Source: Microbacterium thalassium (lineage in GTDB: Bacteria > Actinomycetota > Actinomycetes > Actinomycetales > Microbacteriaceae). Taken from it: DNA of 64,000 bases. Below the pieces are notes generated by a model. The model saw only the letters and a list, made by a program, of their open reading frames with translations, did not search any database and was not told the DNA's origin. Below are positions 1 through 13,588 of this stretch, piece after piece. A program made the position numbers and the translations under genes. The stretch is taken from positions 2,232,001 to 2,296,000 of the forward strand of contig NZ_JACHML010000001.1 in NCBI RefSeq assembly GCF_014208045.1, in the 5' to 3' direction. How positions within the stretch are numbered: the first letter of the stretch is position 1; each line of letters opens with the position of its first letter.

Positions 1-371
1 TGACGCACCCCGAGACCGGGGCGGTGCTCTCGGTCGGCCGTGACCGCTACGACCCACCGTCGACGCTTCGGAAGCTCACGAGATGGCGGGCCGACCGCTG
101 CATGGCGCCCGGCTGCGGCATGCCGGCGGCACGGTGCGAGGTCGACCACACGCTGGCCTGGGAGCACGGGGGTCAGACGTCGCTCGAGAACCTCGCGCCG
201 ATCTGCAAGGGTCACCACACGGTCAAGCACCACGGCGGGTGGCATGTCGAGCAGGTCGGCGGAGGGGGAGCCCTCCAGTGGACGTCGCCGTCGGGGCGGC
301 GGTATCGGGTCGAACCCGAGCGACGGGTTCCCGTCTTCCGATCCGCCGACGCGTCGGACGCGCCGTTCTGA
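1..371 (+). CDS. HNH endonuclease domain protein, C-terminal fragment (5' end outside window)
   Basis: The reading frame is open from the window edge (frame starting at base 3), so the start lies upstream. The visible part carries an HNH nuclease motif: CMAPGC, then CEVDHTLAW, GGQTSLENL, and C-x2-HH followed by KHHGGW. The paired cysteines probably bind structural zinc and the DH/HH residues form the beta-beta-alpha metal site. This is the usual C-terminus of the DUF222/HNH proteins that occur in many copies in Microbacteriaceae. The N-terminal DUF222 part cannot be seen, so that assignment is inferred from the family. The biological role of these proteins is not settled. Confidence 0.75.
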   Translation, partial: THPETGAVLSVGRDRYDPPSTLRKLTRWRADRCMAPGCGMPAARCEVDHTLAWEHGGQTSLENLAPICKGHHTVKHHGGWHVEQVGGGGALQWTSPSGRRYRVEPERRVPVFRSADASDAPF

Positions 372-401
372 CCTCCCCGAGCCCGTGTCGGAGGCCGCGC
401 C

Positions 402-407
402 TAGACT
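402..407 (+). promoter_or_regulatory. -10 hexamer of uvrA, probable leaderless transcript
   Basis: TAGACT ends 7 nt before the GTG start at 414, so transcription would begin at or next to the start codon. No Shine-Dalgarno sequence and no convincing -35 are visible. No actinobacterial LexA box was found here. Confidence 0.6.
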
Positions 408-413
408 TGTCGG

Positions 414-3314
<2,901 letters not shown>

Positions 3315-3320
3315 TCGGCG

Positions 3321-5228
3321 ATGGCGGACGAGCTTCCGTACAAGCCGAGACCGGGCGAGATCCCCACCGACCCGGGGGTCTACCGCTTCCACGACGCGCA
3401 CGGCCGCGTGCTCTACGTCGGCAAGGCGAAGAACCTGCGCGCGCGGCTGTCGAACTACTTCGCGCCGCTGCGCACCCTCCACGAGCGCACACGGCGCATG
3501 GTGCTCACCGCCACCGGCGTCGAGTGGACGGTCGTCGCGACCGACGTGGACTCCCTGCAGCTGGAGTACCAGTGGATCAAGGAGTTCGATCCGCCGTTCA
3601 ACGTCCGCTACCGCGACGACAAGTCGTACCCGTTCATGGCGATCACCCTCGCCGACGAGGCCCCCCGCGTGATGGTGACGCGCAACCACCGCATCCGCGG
3701 TGCGAAGTACTTCGGGCCGTACCCGAAGGTGTGGGCCGTGCACGACACCATCGACCTGATGATCAAGGTGTTCCCCATCCGCACCTGCAGCGACTCGTCC
3801 TACAAGAAGGCGATGGCCAGCGGCCGGCCCTGCTTCCCCGGCCAGATCGGGCGCTGCGGGGGGCCATGCTCGATGACGGTGTCGATCGAGGAGCACCGCG
3901 CGATCGTCGAGGACTTCGTGGCCTTCATGTCCGGTGGCGATCAGCGCTTCACCAAGCAGCTCACCGCGCGCATGCGCGAGGCATCCGCCGCCATGGACTA
4001 CGAGGCCGCGGCCGGCTACCGCGACAAGCTCGAGGCGATCGACGCCGTGCTGAACAAGAGCGCACTCGTGCTCGCGTCCGACACCGACGCCGACCTGTTC
4101 GGCATCGCCGAGGACGAGCTCGCCGCCGCCGTGCAGCACTTCGTCGTGCGCGGCGGACGCGTGCGGGGAGTCCGGGCGACCACCATCGAGAAGGAGCTCG
4201 ACATCTCGGGCGCCGAACTCGTCGCGCAGGTGCTCGAGCGCACCTACGGGGATGCCGCGCCCGCCGACATCCCGCGGCAGGTGCTCGTCCCCGAGCGACC
4301 CGACGACGCCGACGAGCTCGAGCAGTGGCTCGCCGACCGTCGCGGCCGGCGAGTCACCGTCCAGGTGGCTCAGCGCGGCCCCAAGGCCGAGCTGATGAAG
4401 ACGGCCACGCTCAACGCGCAGCAGGCCCTCATGCTGCACAAGACGCGGCGCACGAGCGACTACGTCGCGCGGACGCAGGCGCTCACCGATCTGCAGGAGG
4501 CCCTGGGCCTGGCCGAGGCGCCGCTGCGCATCGAGTGCTACGACGTGTCGCACCTGGGCGGCACGAACGTCGTCGCGTCGATGGTCGTGTTCGAGGACGG
4601 CCTGGCCCGCAAGGATCAGTACCGCTCCTTCGGCGTCGCCGAGACGACCGACGACACCGACTCGCTGCACCAGGTGCTCATGCGGCGTCTCGCCTACCTC
4701 GACCAGCCGGATGCCGACGAACGCGGCACGGGCGACGAGGCCGTGCTGGATGCCGAGGCGGACGTGGTCACCGAGCGCCGTCGTCCGCGGTTCGCGTACC
4801 GGCCGCAGCTGCTGGTGGTCGACGGCGGGCGCCCCCAGGTCGAAGCCGCAGCCCGCGCGCTGCGCGACAGCGGCCACGAGGAGGTCGCGCTGTGCGGGAT
4901 CGCCAAGCGGCTCGAGGAGGTGTGGCTGCCGGGGGAGGACTACCCGGTCATCCTGCCGCGCACCTCCGAGGCGCTGTACCTGCTCCAGCGTCTGCGCGAC
5001 GAGGCCCACCGATTCGCCATCACCCACCAGCGCAAACGCCGCAAGCGCGACATCCAGACCGTGCTCGCCGAGGTGCCCGGACTGGGGGAGGCGCGCATCA
5101 AAGCGCTGCTGCGCCACTTCGGCTCGGTGACCGCCCTGAAGAAAGCCAGTCCGGCCGAGATCGAGGAGCTCCCCGGCGTCGGACCCAAGCTCGCAGCCGC
5201 CGTCCACGCGCACCTGGCGAGCGGCTAG
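3321..5228 (+). CDS. uvrC: Excinuclease ABC subunit C
   Basis: UvrC makes the dual incisions 3' and 5' of the lesion after UvrB is loaded. The 635-residue protein starts with a GIY-YIG nuclease domain (PGVYRF, then [16 protein letters not shown], about residues 18-50). A UVR motif lies in the middle ([16 protein letters not shown]). An RNase H-like UvrC domain follows ([37 protein letters not shown]), and it ends in helix-hairpin-helix motifs ([25 protein letters not shown]). Its length is normal. It is 6 bp behind uvrA and so probably co-transcribed. Its TAG stop codon forms the start of the -10 hexamer proposed for rapZ. Confidence 0.97.
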   Translation: MADELPYKPRPGEIPTDPGVYRFHDAHGRVLYVGKAKNLRARLSNYFAPLRTLHERTRRMVLTATGVEWTVVATDVDSLQLEYQWIKEFDPPFNVRYRDDKSYPFMAITLADEAPRVMVTRNHRIRGAKYFGPYPKVWAVHDTIDLMIKVFPIRTCSDSSYKKAMASGRPCFPGQIGRCGGPCSMTVSIEEHRAIVEDFVAFMSGGDQRFTKQLTARMREASAAMDYEAAAGYRDKLEAIDAVLNKSALVLASDTDADLFGIAEDELAAAVQHFVVRGGRVRGVRATTIEKELDISGAELVAQVLERTYGDAAPADIPRQVLVPERPDDADELEQWLADRRGRRVTVQVAQRGPKAELMKTATLNAQQALMLHKTRRTSDYVARTQALTDLQEALGLAEAPLRIECYDVSHLGGTNVVASMVVFEDGLARKDQYRSFGVAETTDDTDSLHQVLMRRLAYLDQPDADERGTGDEAVLDAEADVVTERRRPRFAYRPQLLVVDGGRPQVEAAARALRDSGHEEVALCGIAKRLEEVWLPGEDYPVILPRTSEALYLLQRLRDEAHRFAITHQRKRRKRDIQTVLAEVPGLGEARIKALLRHFGSVTALKKASPAEIEELPGVGPKLAAAVHAHLASG

Positions 5229-5231
5229 GCT
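5226..5231 (+). promoter_or_regulatory. -10 hexamer upstream of rapZ
   Basis: TAGGCT overlaps the uvrC TAG stop codon. A start of transcription about 7 nt downstream would leave a short leader of roughly 16 nt containing the AGGGG ribosome binding site of rapZ. Confidence 0.45.
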
Positions 5232-5253
5232 GGGGCGGACGACAGGGGTGGTC

Positions 5254-6135
5254 ATGGCGGGCGCGCAGCGGCAGGATCCGGGAGAGATCCTGATCGTGAC
5301 GGGGATGTCCGGTGCGGGGCGGTCGACCGCCGCGAACGCGCTGGAGGACCTCGACTGGTACGTCGTGGACAACCTGCCGCCGCAGATGCTGCGGCCGCTG
5401 CTGGACCTCAGCGAGATGGCCGGGGACACCCTGCCGCGCATCGCCGTCGTGGTCGATGTGCGCGGCCGCGACCTGTTCAGCGAGCTGCCCGAGGCCGTGC
5501 AGGCGCTGCGGGGGCGCTCGCGCCTGCGTGTGCTGTTCCTCGACGCCGCCGATCACGTGCTCGTGCGCCGGTTCGAGGCGGTGCGGCGCCCGCACCCGCT
5601 CCAGGACGAGGGCACGATCCTCGACGGCATCCATCGTGAGCGCGCTCGTCTCGCCGTCGTGCGCGAAGACGCCGACCTCATCGTCGACACGTCCCAGTTC
5701 AACGTCCACCAGCTCGCGAACCGCATCGTCGAGCTGTTCTCCGACGAGAGTTCGGCGCGCCACACGCTCACCGTGGTCAGCTTCGGCTTCAAGTACGGCC
5801 TCCCACCCGACGCGGACCTCGTGGCCGACATGCGGTTCCTCCCGAACCCCTTCTGGAACGACGACCTGCGCTCCCTGACGGGCGAGGACCCGCGCGTGCG
5901 CGACTTCGTGCTGTCCCAGGAGGGCGCCGCCGACTTCCTCGAGGCCTACACGCGGGCGCTGGTCCCGGTGCTGGAGGGCTACCAGCGCGAGAACAAGCGG
6001 CACTCGGTCGTGGCCGTGGGCTGCACGGGCGGGAAGCACCGCTCCGTGGCGATGACGATCCAGCTGGCCGAGCGACTGGCCGCCGTGCCGGGCGTGGCGG
6101 TGCGCGTGAAGCATCGCGACCTCGGGCGAGAATGA
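5254..6135 (+). CDS. rapZ: RapZ/YvcJ-family P-loop nucleotide-binding protein
   Basis: This protein family combines an N-terminal P-loop NTPase fold with a C-terminal domain. In Enterobacteria RapZ is an RNase adapter controlling amino-sugar synthesis; in Gram-positives the role is less clear. The Walker [10 protein letters not shown] begins about 15 residues in, followed by DNLPP and the family-typical [14 protein letters not shown] and [10 protein letters not shown] motifs. Length is 293 residues, normal for the family. The ATG at 5254 is preferred over the GTG at 5248 because AGGGG lies 5 nt before it. It sits directly between uvrC and whiA; the gene usually found next, yvcK, is missing. 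Confidence 0.92.
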   Translation: MAGAQRQDPGEILIVTGMSGAGRSTAANALEDLDWYVVDNLPPQMLRPLLDLSEMAGDTLPRIAVVVDVRGRDLFSELPEAVQALRGRSRLRVLFLDAADHVLVRRFEAVRRPHPLQDEGTILDGIHRERARLAVVREDADLIVDTSQFNVHQLANRIVELFSDESSARHTLTVVSFGFKYGLPPDADLVADMRFLPNPFWNDDLRSLTGEDPRVRDFVLSQEGAADFLEAYTRALVPVLEGYQRENKRHSVVAVGCTGGKHRSVAMTIQLAERLAAVPGVAVRVKHRDLGRE

Positions 6136-6146
6136 GCGCGCGCAGG

Positions 6147-6152
6147 TAGGCT
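6147..6152 (+). promoter_or_regulatory. -10 hexamer upstream of whiA
   Basis: TAGGCT followed by a leader of about 25 nt that contains GAGGAGA immediately before the TTG start codon. No clear -35 was seen. Confidence 0.45.
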
Positions 6153-6184
6153 GGACGATCGTTCCTGAACTCTGAGGAGACCCG

Positions 6185-7177
6185 TTGTCGCTGACCGCCG
6201 ACGTCAAGACCGAGCTCATCGCGGTGCGAGACCCGCGCCCGTCTGCTCGAGTCGCCGAGCTCACCGCCCTGCTGCGCTTCTCCGGCGGCCTGCACTCGAT
6301 CGCCAACCGCGTCGCGGTCGAGGCCGAGCTCGACTCCGAGGTGCTCGCCCGCCGCGTCGCGCGCGAGCTCATGGAGATCTACGGCGTCCGCCCCGAACTG
6401 GTCCACGTGCAGGCCTCCAGCGCGCGCACGACCGGCCACTACGCGGTGCGCGTCATCGACGGCGGCGAGACGCTCGCACGGCAGACCGGGCTCCTCGACC
6501 AGCGCCGTCGACCCGTGCGGGGTCTGCCCAACAAGCTCACCACCGGCGCCCGCCCGGACCTGGCGGCCGTCTGGCGCGGCGCCTTCCTCGCCGCCGGCAC
6601 CCTCAGCGAGCCGGGCCGCTCCGCTGCGCTCGAGATCAGCTGCCCGTCGGGCGAGGCCGCCATGGCCCTCGTCGGCGCCGCCCATCGCGCCGGCATCGCC
6701 GCGAAGGCGCGCGAGGTGCGCGGCATCCCGCGCGTCGTCGTGCGCGAGGGCGACGCGATCCGCACCGCACTGGCGACGATGGGCGCCCTGCGCGCCGCGG
6801 CGGACTGGGAGCAGATGCGCCAGCGCCGCGAGGTGCGCGCCGGCGTGAACCGCCTCGTCAACTTCGACGACGCGAACCTGCGCCGCTCCGCGCAGGCCGC
6901 GGTCGCCGCGTGCGCGCGCGTCGAGCGGGCCCTCGAGATCCTCGGAGACACCGTTCCGGACCACCTGCGCGAAGCCGGCGAGCTGCGTCTGGCGCACCGC
7001 GACGCGAGCCTGGACGAACTGGGCCAGCACGCCGACCCGCCGCTGACGAAGGACGCCGTGGCGGGCCGCATCCGCCGTCTCCTGGCGATGGCCGACAAGA
7101 AGGCGGATGCCGACGGCGTCGCCGGCACCGAGTCGGCCGTACCGGTCGGCGAGGACGGCGAGGACGTCGAGGGCTGA
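6185..7177 (+). CDS. whiA: Sporulation/cell-division transcriptional regulator WhiA
   Basis: WhiA is a DNA-binding regulator conserved in Gram-positives. In Streptomyces it controls sporulation septation together with WhiB; in non-sporulating actinobacteria it affects cell division. The 330-residue product begins [14 protein letters not shown] and has the N-terminal homing-endonuclease-like fold. Its C-terminal helix-turn-helix includes [20 protein letters not shown]. The start codon is TTG, supported by GAGGAGA 4 nt upstream and by the family N-terminus. A hydrophilic acidic tail (after about residue 305) is longer than in some relatives. rapZ lies just upstream, as in most Gram-positives. 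Confidence 0.95.
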   Translation: MSLTADVKTELIAVRDPRPSARVAELTALLRFSGGLHSIANRVAVEAELDSEVLARRVARELMEIYGVRPELVHVQASSARTTGHYAVRVIDGGETLARQTGLLDQRRRPVRGLPNKLTTGARPDLAAVWRGAFLAAGTLSEPGRSAALEISCPSGEAAMALVGAAHRAGIAAKAREVRGIPRVVVREGDAIRTALATMGALRAAADWEQMRQRREVRAGVNRLVNFDDANLRRSAQAAVAACARVERALEILGDTVPDHLREAGELRLAHRDASLDELGQHADPPLTKDAVAGRIRRLLAMADKKADADGVAGTESAVPVGEDGEDVEG

Positions 7178-7260
7178 GACTCTTCGCATCCATCTCGAAT
7201 CCATTCCGTACCCATCGCAACTCCGGGAAGCAACCCCGGCCACGCCGCGTTGGGCGTCAG

Positions 7261-7266
7261 TAGGAT
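7261..7266 (+). promoter_or_regulatory. -10 hexamer upstream of sodA
   Basis: TAGGAT lies 61 nt before the sodA start, giving a leader of about 54 nt with a GGAAGA ribosome binding site. No convincing -35. Confidence 0.4.
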
Positions 7267-7326
7267 GACAGTCGTCCCCTCGCTGCGCCGAGGCATTCGG
7301 TGCGGCGCCGACAGGAAGAAGAGAAC

Positions 7327-7944
7327 ATGGCGAAGTACACGCTGCCCGACCTCCCCTACGACTACGCCGCGCTCGAGCCGCACATCAGCGGCAAGATCAT
7401 GCAGCTGCACCACGACAAGCACCACCAGGCGTATGTGACGGCCGCGAACACCGCGCTCGACCAGCTCGCCGAGGCCCGTGAGACGGGGAACCTGGCGAAC
7501 GTGAACAAGCTCGAGAAGGACCTCGCGTTCAACCTCGGCGGCCACGTGAACCACTCGATCTTCTGGACGAACCTCTCGCCGGACGGGGGCGGGCAGCCCG
7601 AGGGCGAGCTCGCTGCCGCGATCACCGAGTTCTTCGGCTCGTTCGAGAAGTTCCAGGCGCACTTCACCGCCGCCGCCACCGGCATCCAGGGATCGGGCTG
7701 GGCCGTCCTCAGCTGGGACCCCGTCGGCGAGCAGCTCATCATCCAGCAGCTGTTCGACCAGCAGGCCAACACGGCGATGGGGACCATCCCGGTCTTCCAG
7801 CTCGACATGTGGGAGCACGCCTTCTACCTCGACTACCTCAACGTCAAGGCGGACTACGTCAAGGCCGTGTGGAACATCGCCAACTGGGAGAACGTGGCCC
7901 AGCGCTTCTCCACCGCCCGCGAGAAGGCCATCGGGCTGGTCTAG
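7327..7944 (+). CDS. sodA: Superoxide dismutase (Mn/Fe family)
   Basis: The enzyme converts superoxide to hydrogen peroxide and oxygen in the cytoplasm. The 205-residue protein has the four expected metal ligands: His in LHHDKHH, His in GGHVNHSIFW, and Asp and His in LDMWEHAFYLDY. The GIQGSGWAVLSWD segment resembles manganese or cambialistic enzymes rather than strictly iron ones, but the metal cannot be fixed from sequence alone. The ATG at 7327 is chosen over the longer frame because GGAAGAAGAG precedes it and MAKYTLPDLPY is the usual N-terminus. It is a single transcription unit followed by a strong inverted repeat. Confidence 0.96.
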   Translation: MAKYTLPDLPYDYAALEPHISGKIMQLHHDKHHQAYVTAANTALDQLAEARETGNLANVNKLEKDLAFNLGGHVNHSIFWTNLSPDGGGQPEGELAAAITEFFGSFEKFQAHFTAAATGIQGSGWAVLSWDPVGEQLIIQQLFDQQANTAMGTIPVFQLDMWEHAFYLDYLNVKADYVKAVWNIANWENVAQRFSTAREKAIGLV

Positions 7945-7969
7945 TTCTGCGGTAGTGTCGGACACAGGT

Positions 7970-8017
7970 GAGGATGCCTCGAATCCTCCCGGATTCGGGT
8001 GGATTCCAGGCATCCTC
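7970..8017 (+). terminator. Nested inverted repeats between sodA and gap (terminator or leader structure)
   Basis: GAGGATGCCT (7970-7979) pairs perfectly with AGGCATCCTC (8008-8017). Inside it, CGAATCC (7980-7986) pairs with GGATTCG (7991-7997). A second GGATTC at 8001-8006 could pair with the same left arm instead. There is no T-run. A sodA terminator is the simplest reading. Confidence 0.5.
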
Positions 8018-8031
8018 TCTGTGTACAGAGA
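8016..8031. promoter_or_regulatory. 16-bp palindrome upstream of gap, candidate operator
   Basis: TCTCTGTGTACAGAGA has perfect 7-bp arms around a GT centre, 69 nt before the gap start and just after the larger inverted repeat. It looks like a dimeric regulator site. The regulator is unknown. Confidence 0.35.
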
Positions 8032-8039
8032 TCGCGTGA

Positions 8040-9104
<1,065 letters not shown>

Positions 9105-9109
9105 CGATC

Positions 9110-10314
<1,205 letters not shown>

Positions 10315-10324
<10 letters not shown>

Positions 10325-11103
10325 AGCGCACCCCGCTGATCGCGGGGAACTGGAAGATGAACCTCGACCACCTGCAGGCGGTGGCGTTCGTGCAGAAGCT
10401 GCACTGGACGCTCAAGGACGCCAAGCACGAGGACGGCTCGGTCGAGGTGGCGGTGTTCCCGCCCTTCACCGACATCCGCACGGTGCAGACGCTCCTCGAC
10501 GCCGACAAGATCCCGTTCTCGCTCGGTGCCCAGGACCTGTCCACGCAGGACTCCGGCGCCTACACGGGCGAGATCTCGGGTGCGTTCCTGTCGAAGCTCG
10601 ACTGCGGCTACGTCATCATCGGGCACTCCGAGCGACGCCAGTACCACGGCGAGACCGACGAGATCGTGGCGGCCAAGGTCCAGGCGGCTCTCAAGCACGG
10701 CCTGACTCCCGTCATCTGCGTCGGCGAGACGCTCGAGCAGCGCGAGGAGTCCGGCCCGACCGCGGTGTCGGTCGCGCAGCTCGAGGTGGCGCTGGCTTCG
10801 GTGCCCGCCGATGCGGAGATCGTCGTCGCGTACGAGCCGGTCTGGGCGATCGGCACCGGCCAGGTGGCCTCGCCCGAGCAGGCGCAGGAGGTGTGTGCGG
10901 CGCTGCGCGAGGTGATCGCGTCCAAGCTCGGTGACGAGGCGGCCGCCCGCACGCGGGTGCTGTACGGCGGGTCGGTGAAGGCGGCGAACATCGCCAGCTT
11001 CATGCGCGAGCCCGACGTCGACGGTGCTCTGGTGGGCGGTGCCAGCCTCGTCGTCGACGAGTTCGCGGCCATCGTCCGGTACCAGAAGCACGTCGGCGTC
11101 TGA
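10315..11103 (+). CDS. tpiA: Triosephosphate isomerase
   Basis: The enzyme interconverts dihydroxyacetone phosphate and glyceraldehyde-3-phosphate. The 262-residue product starts [19 protein letters not shown], with Lys of NWKMN in the active site. It has the catalytic His in [10 protein letters not shown], the catalytic Glu in [15 protein letters not shown], and the phosphate-binding [10 protein letters not shown] and GALVGGASL. The ATG overlaps the last 10 bases of pgk, so the two are translationally coupled. It closes the gap-pgk-tpiA operon. Confidence 0.97.
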
Positions 11104-11113
11104 CGACGTCGGG

Positions 11114-11119
11114 TAGACT
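11114..11119 (+). promoter_or_regulatory. -10 hexamer upstream of secG-rbpA
   Basis: TAGACT lies 11 bp after the tpiA stop and would give a leader of about 42 nt before the secG GTG. Confidence 0.45.
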
Positions 11120-11167
11120 CGACCATCGGTGCCCGGAACCGGGCGCCGACGAAAGGCTTCAACGACT

Positions 11168-11416
11168 GTGCAGATCCTCGAGTTCGTCCTGCAGGTGCTC
11201 CTGGGCATCACGAGCCTCCTGCTGACTCTCCTCATCCTCCTTCACAAGGGGCGTGGCGGCGGCCTGTCCGACATGTTCGGCGGCGGCATGACCTCGTCTC
11301 TCGGTTCGTCGGGACTCGCCGAGCGCAACCTGAACCGCTTCACCATCGTGCTCGCGCTGGTGTGGTTCGTCGCGATCGTCGCGCTCGGCCTGATCACGAA
11401 GTTCCAGGGGCTCTGA
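11168..11416 (+). CDS. secG: Preprotein translocase subunit SecG
   Basis: SecG is the small, non-essential third subunit of the SecYEG protein export channel. The 82-residue protein has two membrane helices (about residues 2-22 and 54-76). They flank the conserved KGRGGGLSDMFGGG loop and the SSGLAERNLNRFT segment typical of actinobacterial SecG. The GTG at 11168 gives the normal family length; GAAAGG stands about 10 nt upstream. The stop codon overlaps the rbpA start (TGATG). Placement right after gap-pgk-tpiA is common in actinobacteria. Confidence 0.93.
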   Translation: MQILEFVLQVLLGITSLLLTLLILLHKGRGGGLSDMFGGGMTSSLGSSGLAERNLNRFTIVLALVWFVAIVALGLITKFQGL

Positions 11417-11772
11417 TGGCAACCGGAGGCAACGCGATCCGAGGCACCCGCGTGGGTGCCGGACCCATGGGCGAGCAGGACCACGGCTTCCACGCCGACC
11501 GCATCGCCGTCTCGTACTGGGACGCGATGGGCAACGAGACGGTCCGGTACTTCGCCGCGGGCATCCCCGAGGAGGAGATCCCCGAGGTGATCGACTCGCC
11601 GCACACCGGCCTTCCCGCCGGGCGCGACAAGGAGAACCCGCCGGCGGTGGCGAAGACCGAGCCGTACAAGACGCACCTGGCGTACGTGAAGGAGCGTCGC
11701 AGCGACGAAGAGGCCGAGGAGCTTCTCGACGACGCGCTCAAGCAGCTGCGCGAGCGTCGCGGTCAGGAGTAG
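11416..11772 (+). CDS. rbpA: RNA polymerase-binding protein RbpA
   Basis: RbpA binds RNA polymerase and the principal sigma factor and stabilises the open promoter complex; it is specific to actinobacteria. The 118-residue product has the N-terminal MATGGNAIRGTRVGAGPMGE tail. Its core domain contains YWDAMGNETVRYFAA and a linker runs up to KENPP. A basic/sigma-interaction region follows (PYKTHLAYVKERRSDEEAEELLDDALKQLRERR). The start overlaps the secG stop, so translation is likely coupled. A strong bidirectional terminator follows. Confidence 0.95.
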   Translation: MATGGNAIRGTRVGAGPMGEQDHGFHADRIAVSYWDAMGNETVRYFAAGIPEEEIPEVIDSPHTGLPAGRDKENPPAVAKTEPYKTHLAYVKERRSDEEAEELLDDALKQLRERRGQE

Positions 11773-11793
11773 GTCGAGACCTCAGCAACACGA

Positions 11794-11833
11794 ACAGGAA
11801 GAGCGGATGCCCGGAGGCATCCGCTCTTCCTGT
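11794..11833. terminator. Strong bidirectional terminator between rbpA and pgl
   Basis: ACAGGAAGAGCGGATGCC (11794-11811) and its exact complement (11816-11833) form a perfect 18-bp stem with a CGGA loop, between two convergent genes. Confidence 0.8.
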
Positions 11834-11847
11834 ATCCGGCTCTCGGC

Positions 11848-12627
11848 TCAGTACTCCTGGTCGATGAGCTCGGGCGGAACCTTGGCGGCGGCGGCCCGGT
11901 CGACGAAGAAGACCGTGCGGCGACGGCCTTTCGCGCCGCCCGCGGGCACGCTGAGGTAGCTGGCGCCGGCCAGCGCGAGTCCGAGCGCCGCGGCCTTGTC
12001 CTCGCCGGCGAGCACCATCCACACGCGCAGCGAGGAGTTGATGACCGGTCGCGTCATCGTCACCCGCTCGGGCGGAGGCTTGGGGGATTCGCGCACCGGG
12101 ACGACGGAGCGGTCGACGATCTGGATCTCGGGGCGGTCGGGGAACAGCGACGCGATGTGGGCGTCGGGCCCGACCCCGAGGAAGCACACCACGAACGTCG
12201 GCCACGGGTGGTCCGGCGTCCCGAAGGCGGCCAGCTCCCGCGCGTACTGCTCGGCCGCCGTGTCGAGATCGACGCCGTCGTCGCTGCCCGCGGCGGAGTG
12301 GATGTTCTCCGCGGGGATGTCGATGTGGTTCAGCAGCGCACCGCGGGCGAGGACATCGTTGCGATCGGCGTGTCCACGCGGCACGAAGCGCTCGTCGCTC
12401 CACCAGAAGTGGACGAGCGACCAGTCGATCTCGTGGACACGGGGGTGACGGGCCGCCGCCGCGAGCACCGCGCCGCCCATGCTGCCGCCGGTGAGCGAGA
12501 TGTGGGCCTGGCGCCCGTTCGCGACGCGCTTGCGGACCCTGGTGAGGAACCGGGAAGCGACGGATTCGGCCAGCGTTCCGGGGTCGGGTGCGATGACGAC
12601 CCGCTTCTCAGCCCACACTTCCGTCAT
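11848..12627 (-). CDS. pgl: 6-phosphogluconolactonase
   Basis: The enzyme hydrolyses 6-phosphogluconolactone, the second step of the oxidative pentose phosphate pathway. The 259-residue protein has the sugar-phosphate isomerase-like fold with SLTGGSMG (phosphate loop), the family motif VHFWWSDERFVPRGHADRN, and the conserved FLGVGPDAHIASLFP. The ATG at 12627 replaces a longer frame that extends back into opcA. It is the last gene of the six-gene tkt operon, 10 bp behind opcA. Confidence 0.94.
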   Translation of the reverse strand: MTEVWAEKRVVIAPDPGTLAESVASRFLTRVRKRVANGRQAHISLTGGSMGGAVLAAAARHPRVHEIDWSLVHFWWSDERFVPRGHADRNDVLARGALLNHIDIPAENIHSAAGSDDGVDLDTAAEQYARELAAFGTPDHPWPTFVVCFLGVGPDAHIASLFPDRPEIQIVDRSVVPVRESPKPPPERVTMTRPVINSSLRVWMVLAGEDKAAALGLALAGASYLSVPAGGAKGRRRTVFFVDRAAAAKVPPELIDQEY

Positions 12628-12637
12628 ACTGCTCGTC

Positions 12638-13588
12638 CTACGCCTCCCGCGTCGTCGGCGGGTCCAGCAGATCCCACCCCTCGGTGATGACTCGACCATA
12701 CAGGAGGTCGGGATCCAGGCGACGCAGCTCCTCCGCCAGGCACTCGCGCAGCGTGCGGCGCGGGAAGGCGAGCTCGTGGCTGGGCTGGCCGGGCTGCGTG
12801 AGGATCGCCAGACCGGGGCTCGGCCGCTCGAGCAGCACCTCGCCGCTCGCGCGCGTCAGGGCCACCGACTTGATGCCGTGCGGCCAGTCGTCGGCGTCGA
12901 GGTACTCCCACTCCACCGGCACGTCGAGGGCGACGCGCAGCCACGCCGCGAGCAGCGCCGTCGAGGGCGAATCCGCCGCGCCGCGCACGCGCACCGACGT
13001 GACCGTCTCGTACGGCGGCTGATCGAGGATCGCCGCGAGCTGCTCCCGCCAGCGCGTCAGGCGCGTCCACGCCAGGTCGGTGTCGCCGGGCGCGTACGTC
13101 TCGCCGAGATGGCTCACCCATGCCGAGGGATCGGTCTTGGTGGCGGCATCCGTGATGCGGCGCTGTGCGATGCGGCCGATCGTGGTCGCGGACGGCTCGG
13201 GCGGCGTCTCGTTCGGCCACCACACCACGACGGGCGCATCCGGCAGCAGCAGTCCGGTCACGAGGGACTCGAGGTTCGACCGGGCGGCCTCGCCGCGCAC
13301 CTGCAGCGTCACGACCTCGCTGGCGCCGGCGTCGCCGCCGACGCGGATCTGCGCGTCCAGACGGGCATCCGGGGCATCGGGCTCGCTGATCATGAGCACG
13401 ATGACCCGCATGGGGTGCTCGCGCGAGGCGTCGTTGGCGGCCTCGATGGCCTCTTCCATCGCCCCCTGGCGCGTGATGATGATGAGCGTCAGCACGCGCC
13501 CGAGCGCGACGGCGCCGCCCTCCTCGCGCACGCTCACGAGAGCCCGCGAGATCTTGCTGACGTTGGTGTCGGGCAGGTCGACGATCAC
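12638..13588 (-). CDS. opcA: Glucose-6-phosphate dehydrogenase assembly protein OpcA
   Basis: OpcA is needed for assembly and activity of glucose-6-phosphate dehydrogenase in actinobacteria and cyanobacteria, and binds Zwf directly. The 316-residue product starts VIVDLPDTNVSKISRALVS, typical of the family. It contains PVVVWWPNETPPEP and PVEWEYLDADDWPHGIKSVALTR. The GTG start is chosen because it overlaps the zwf stop (GTGA) and restores the family N-terminus; the longer frame reads antiparallel through zwf. The tight overlap with zwf fits their joint function. Confidence 0.93.
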   Translation of the reverse strand: MIVDLPDTNVSKISRALVSVREEGGAVALGRVLTLIIITRQGAMEEAIEAANDASREHPMRVIVLMISEPDAPDARLDAQIRVGGDAGASEVVTLQVRGEAARSNLESLVTGLLLPDAPVVVWWPNETPPEPSATTIGRIAQRRITDAATKTDPSAWVSHLGETYAPGDTDLAWTRLTRWREQLAAILDQPPYETVTSVRVRGAADSPSTALLAAWLRVALDVPVEWEYLDADDWPHGIKSVALTRASGEVLLERPSPGLAILTQPGQPSHELAFPRRTLRECLAEELRRLDPDLLYGRVITEGWDLLDPPTTREA

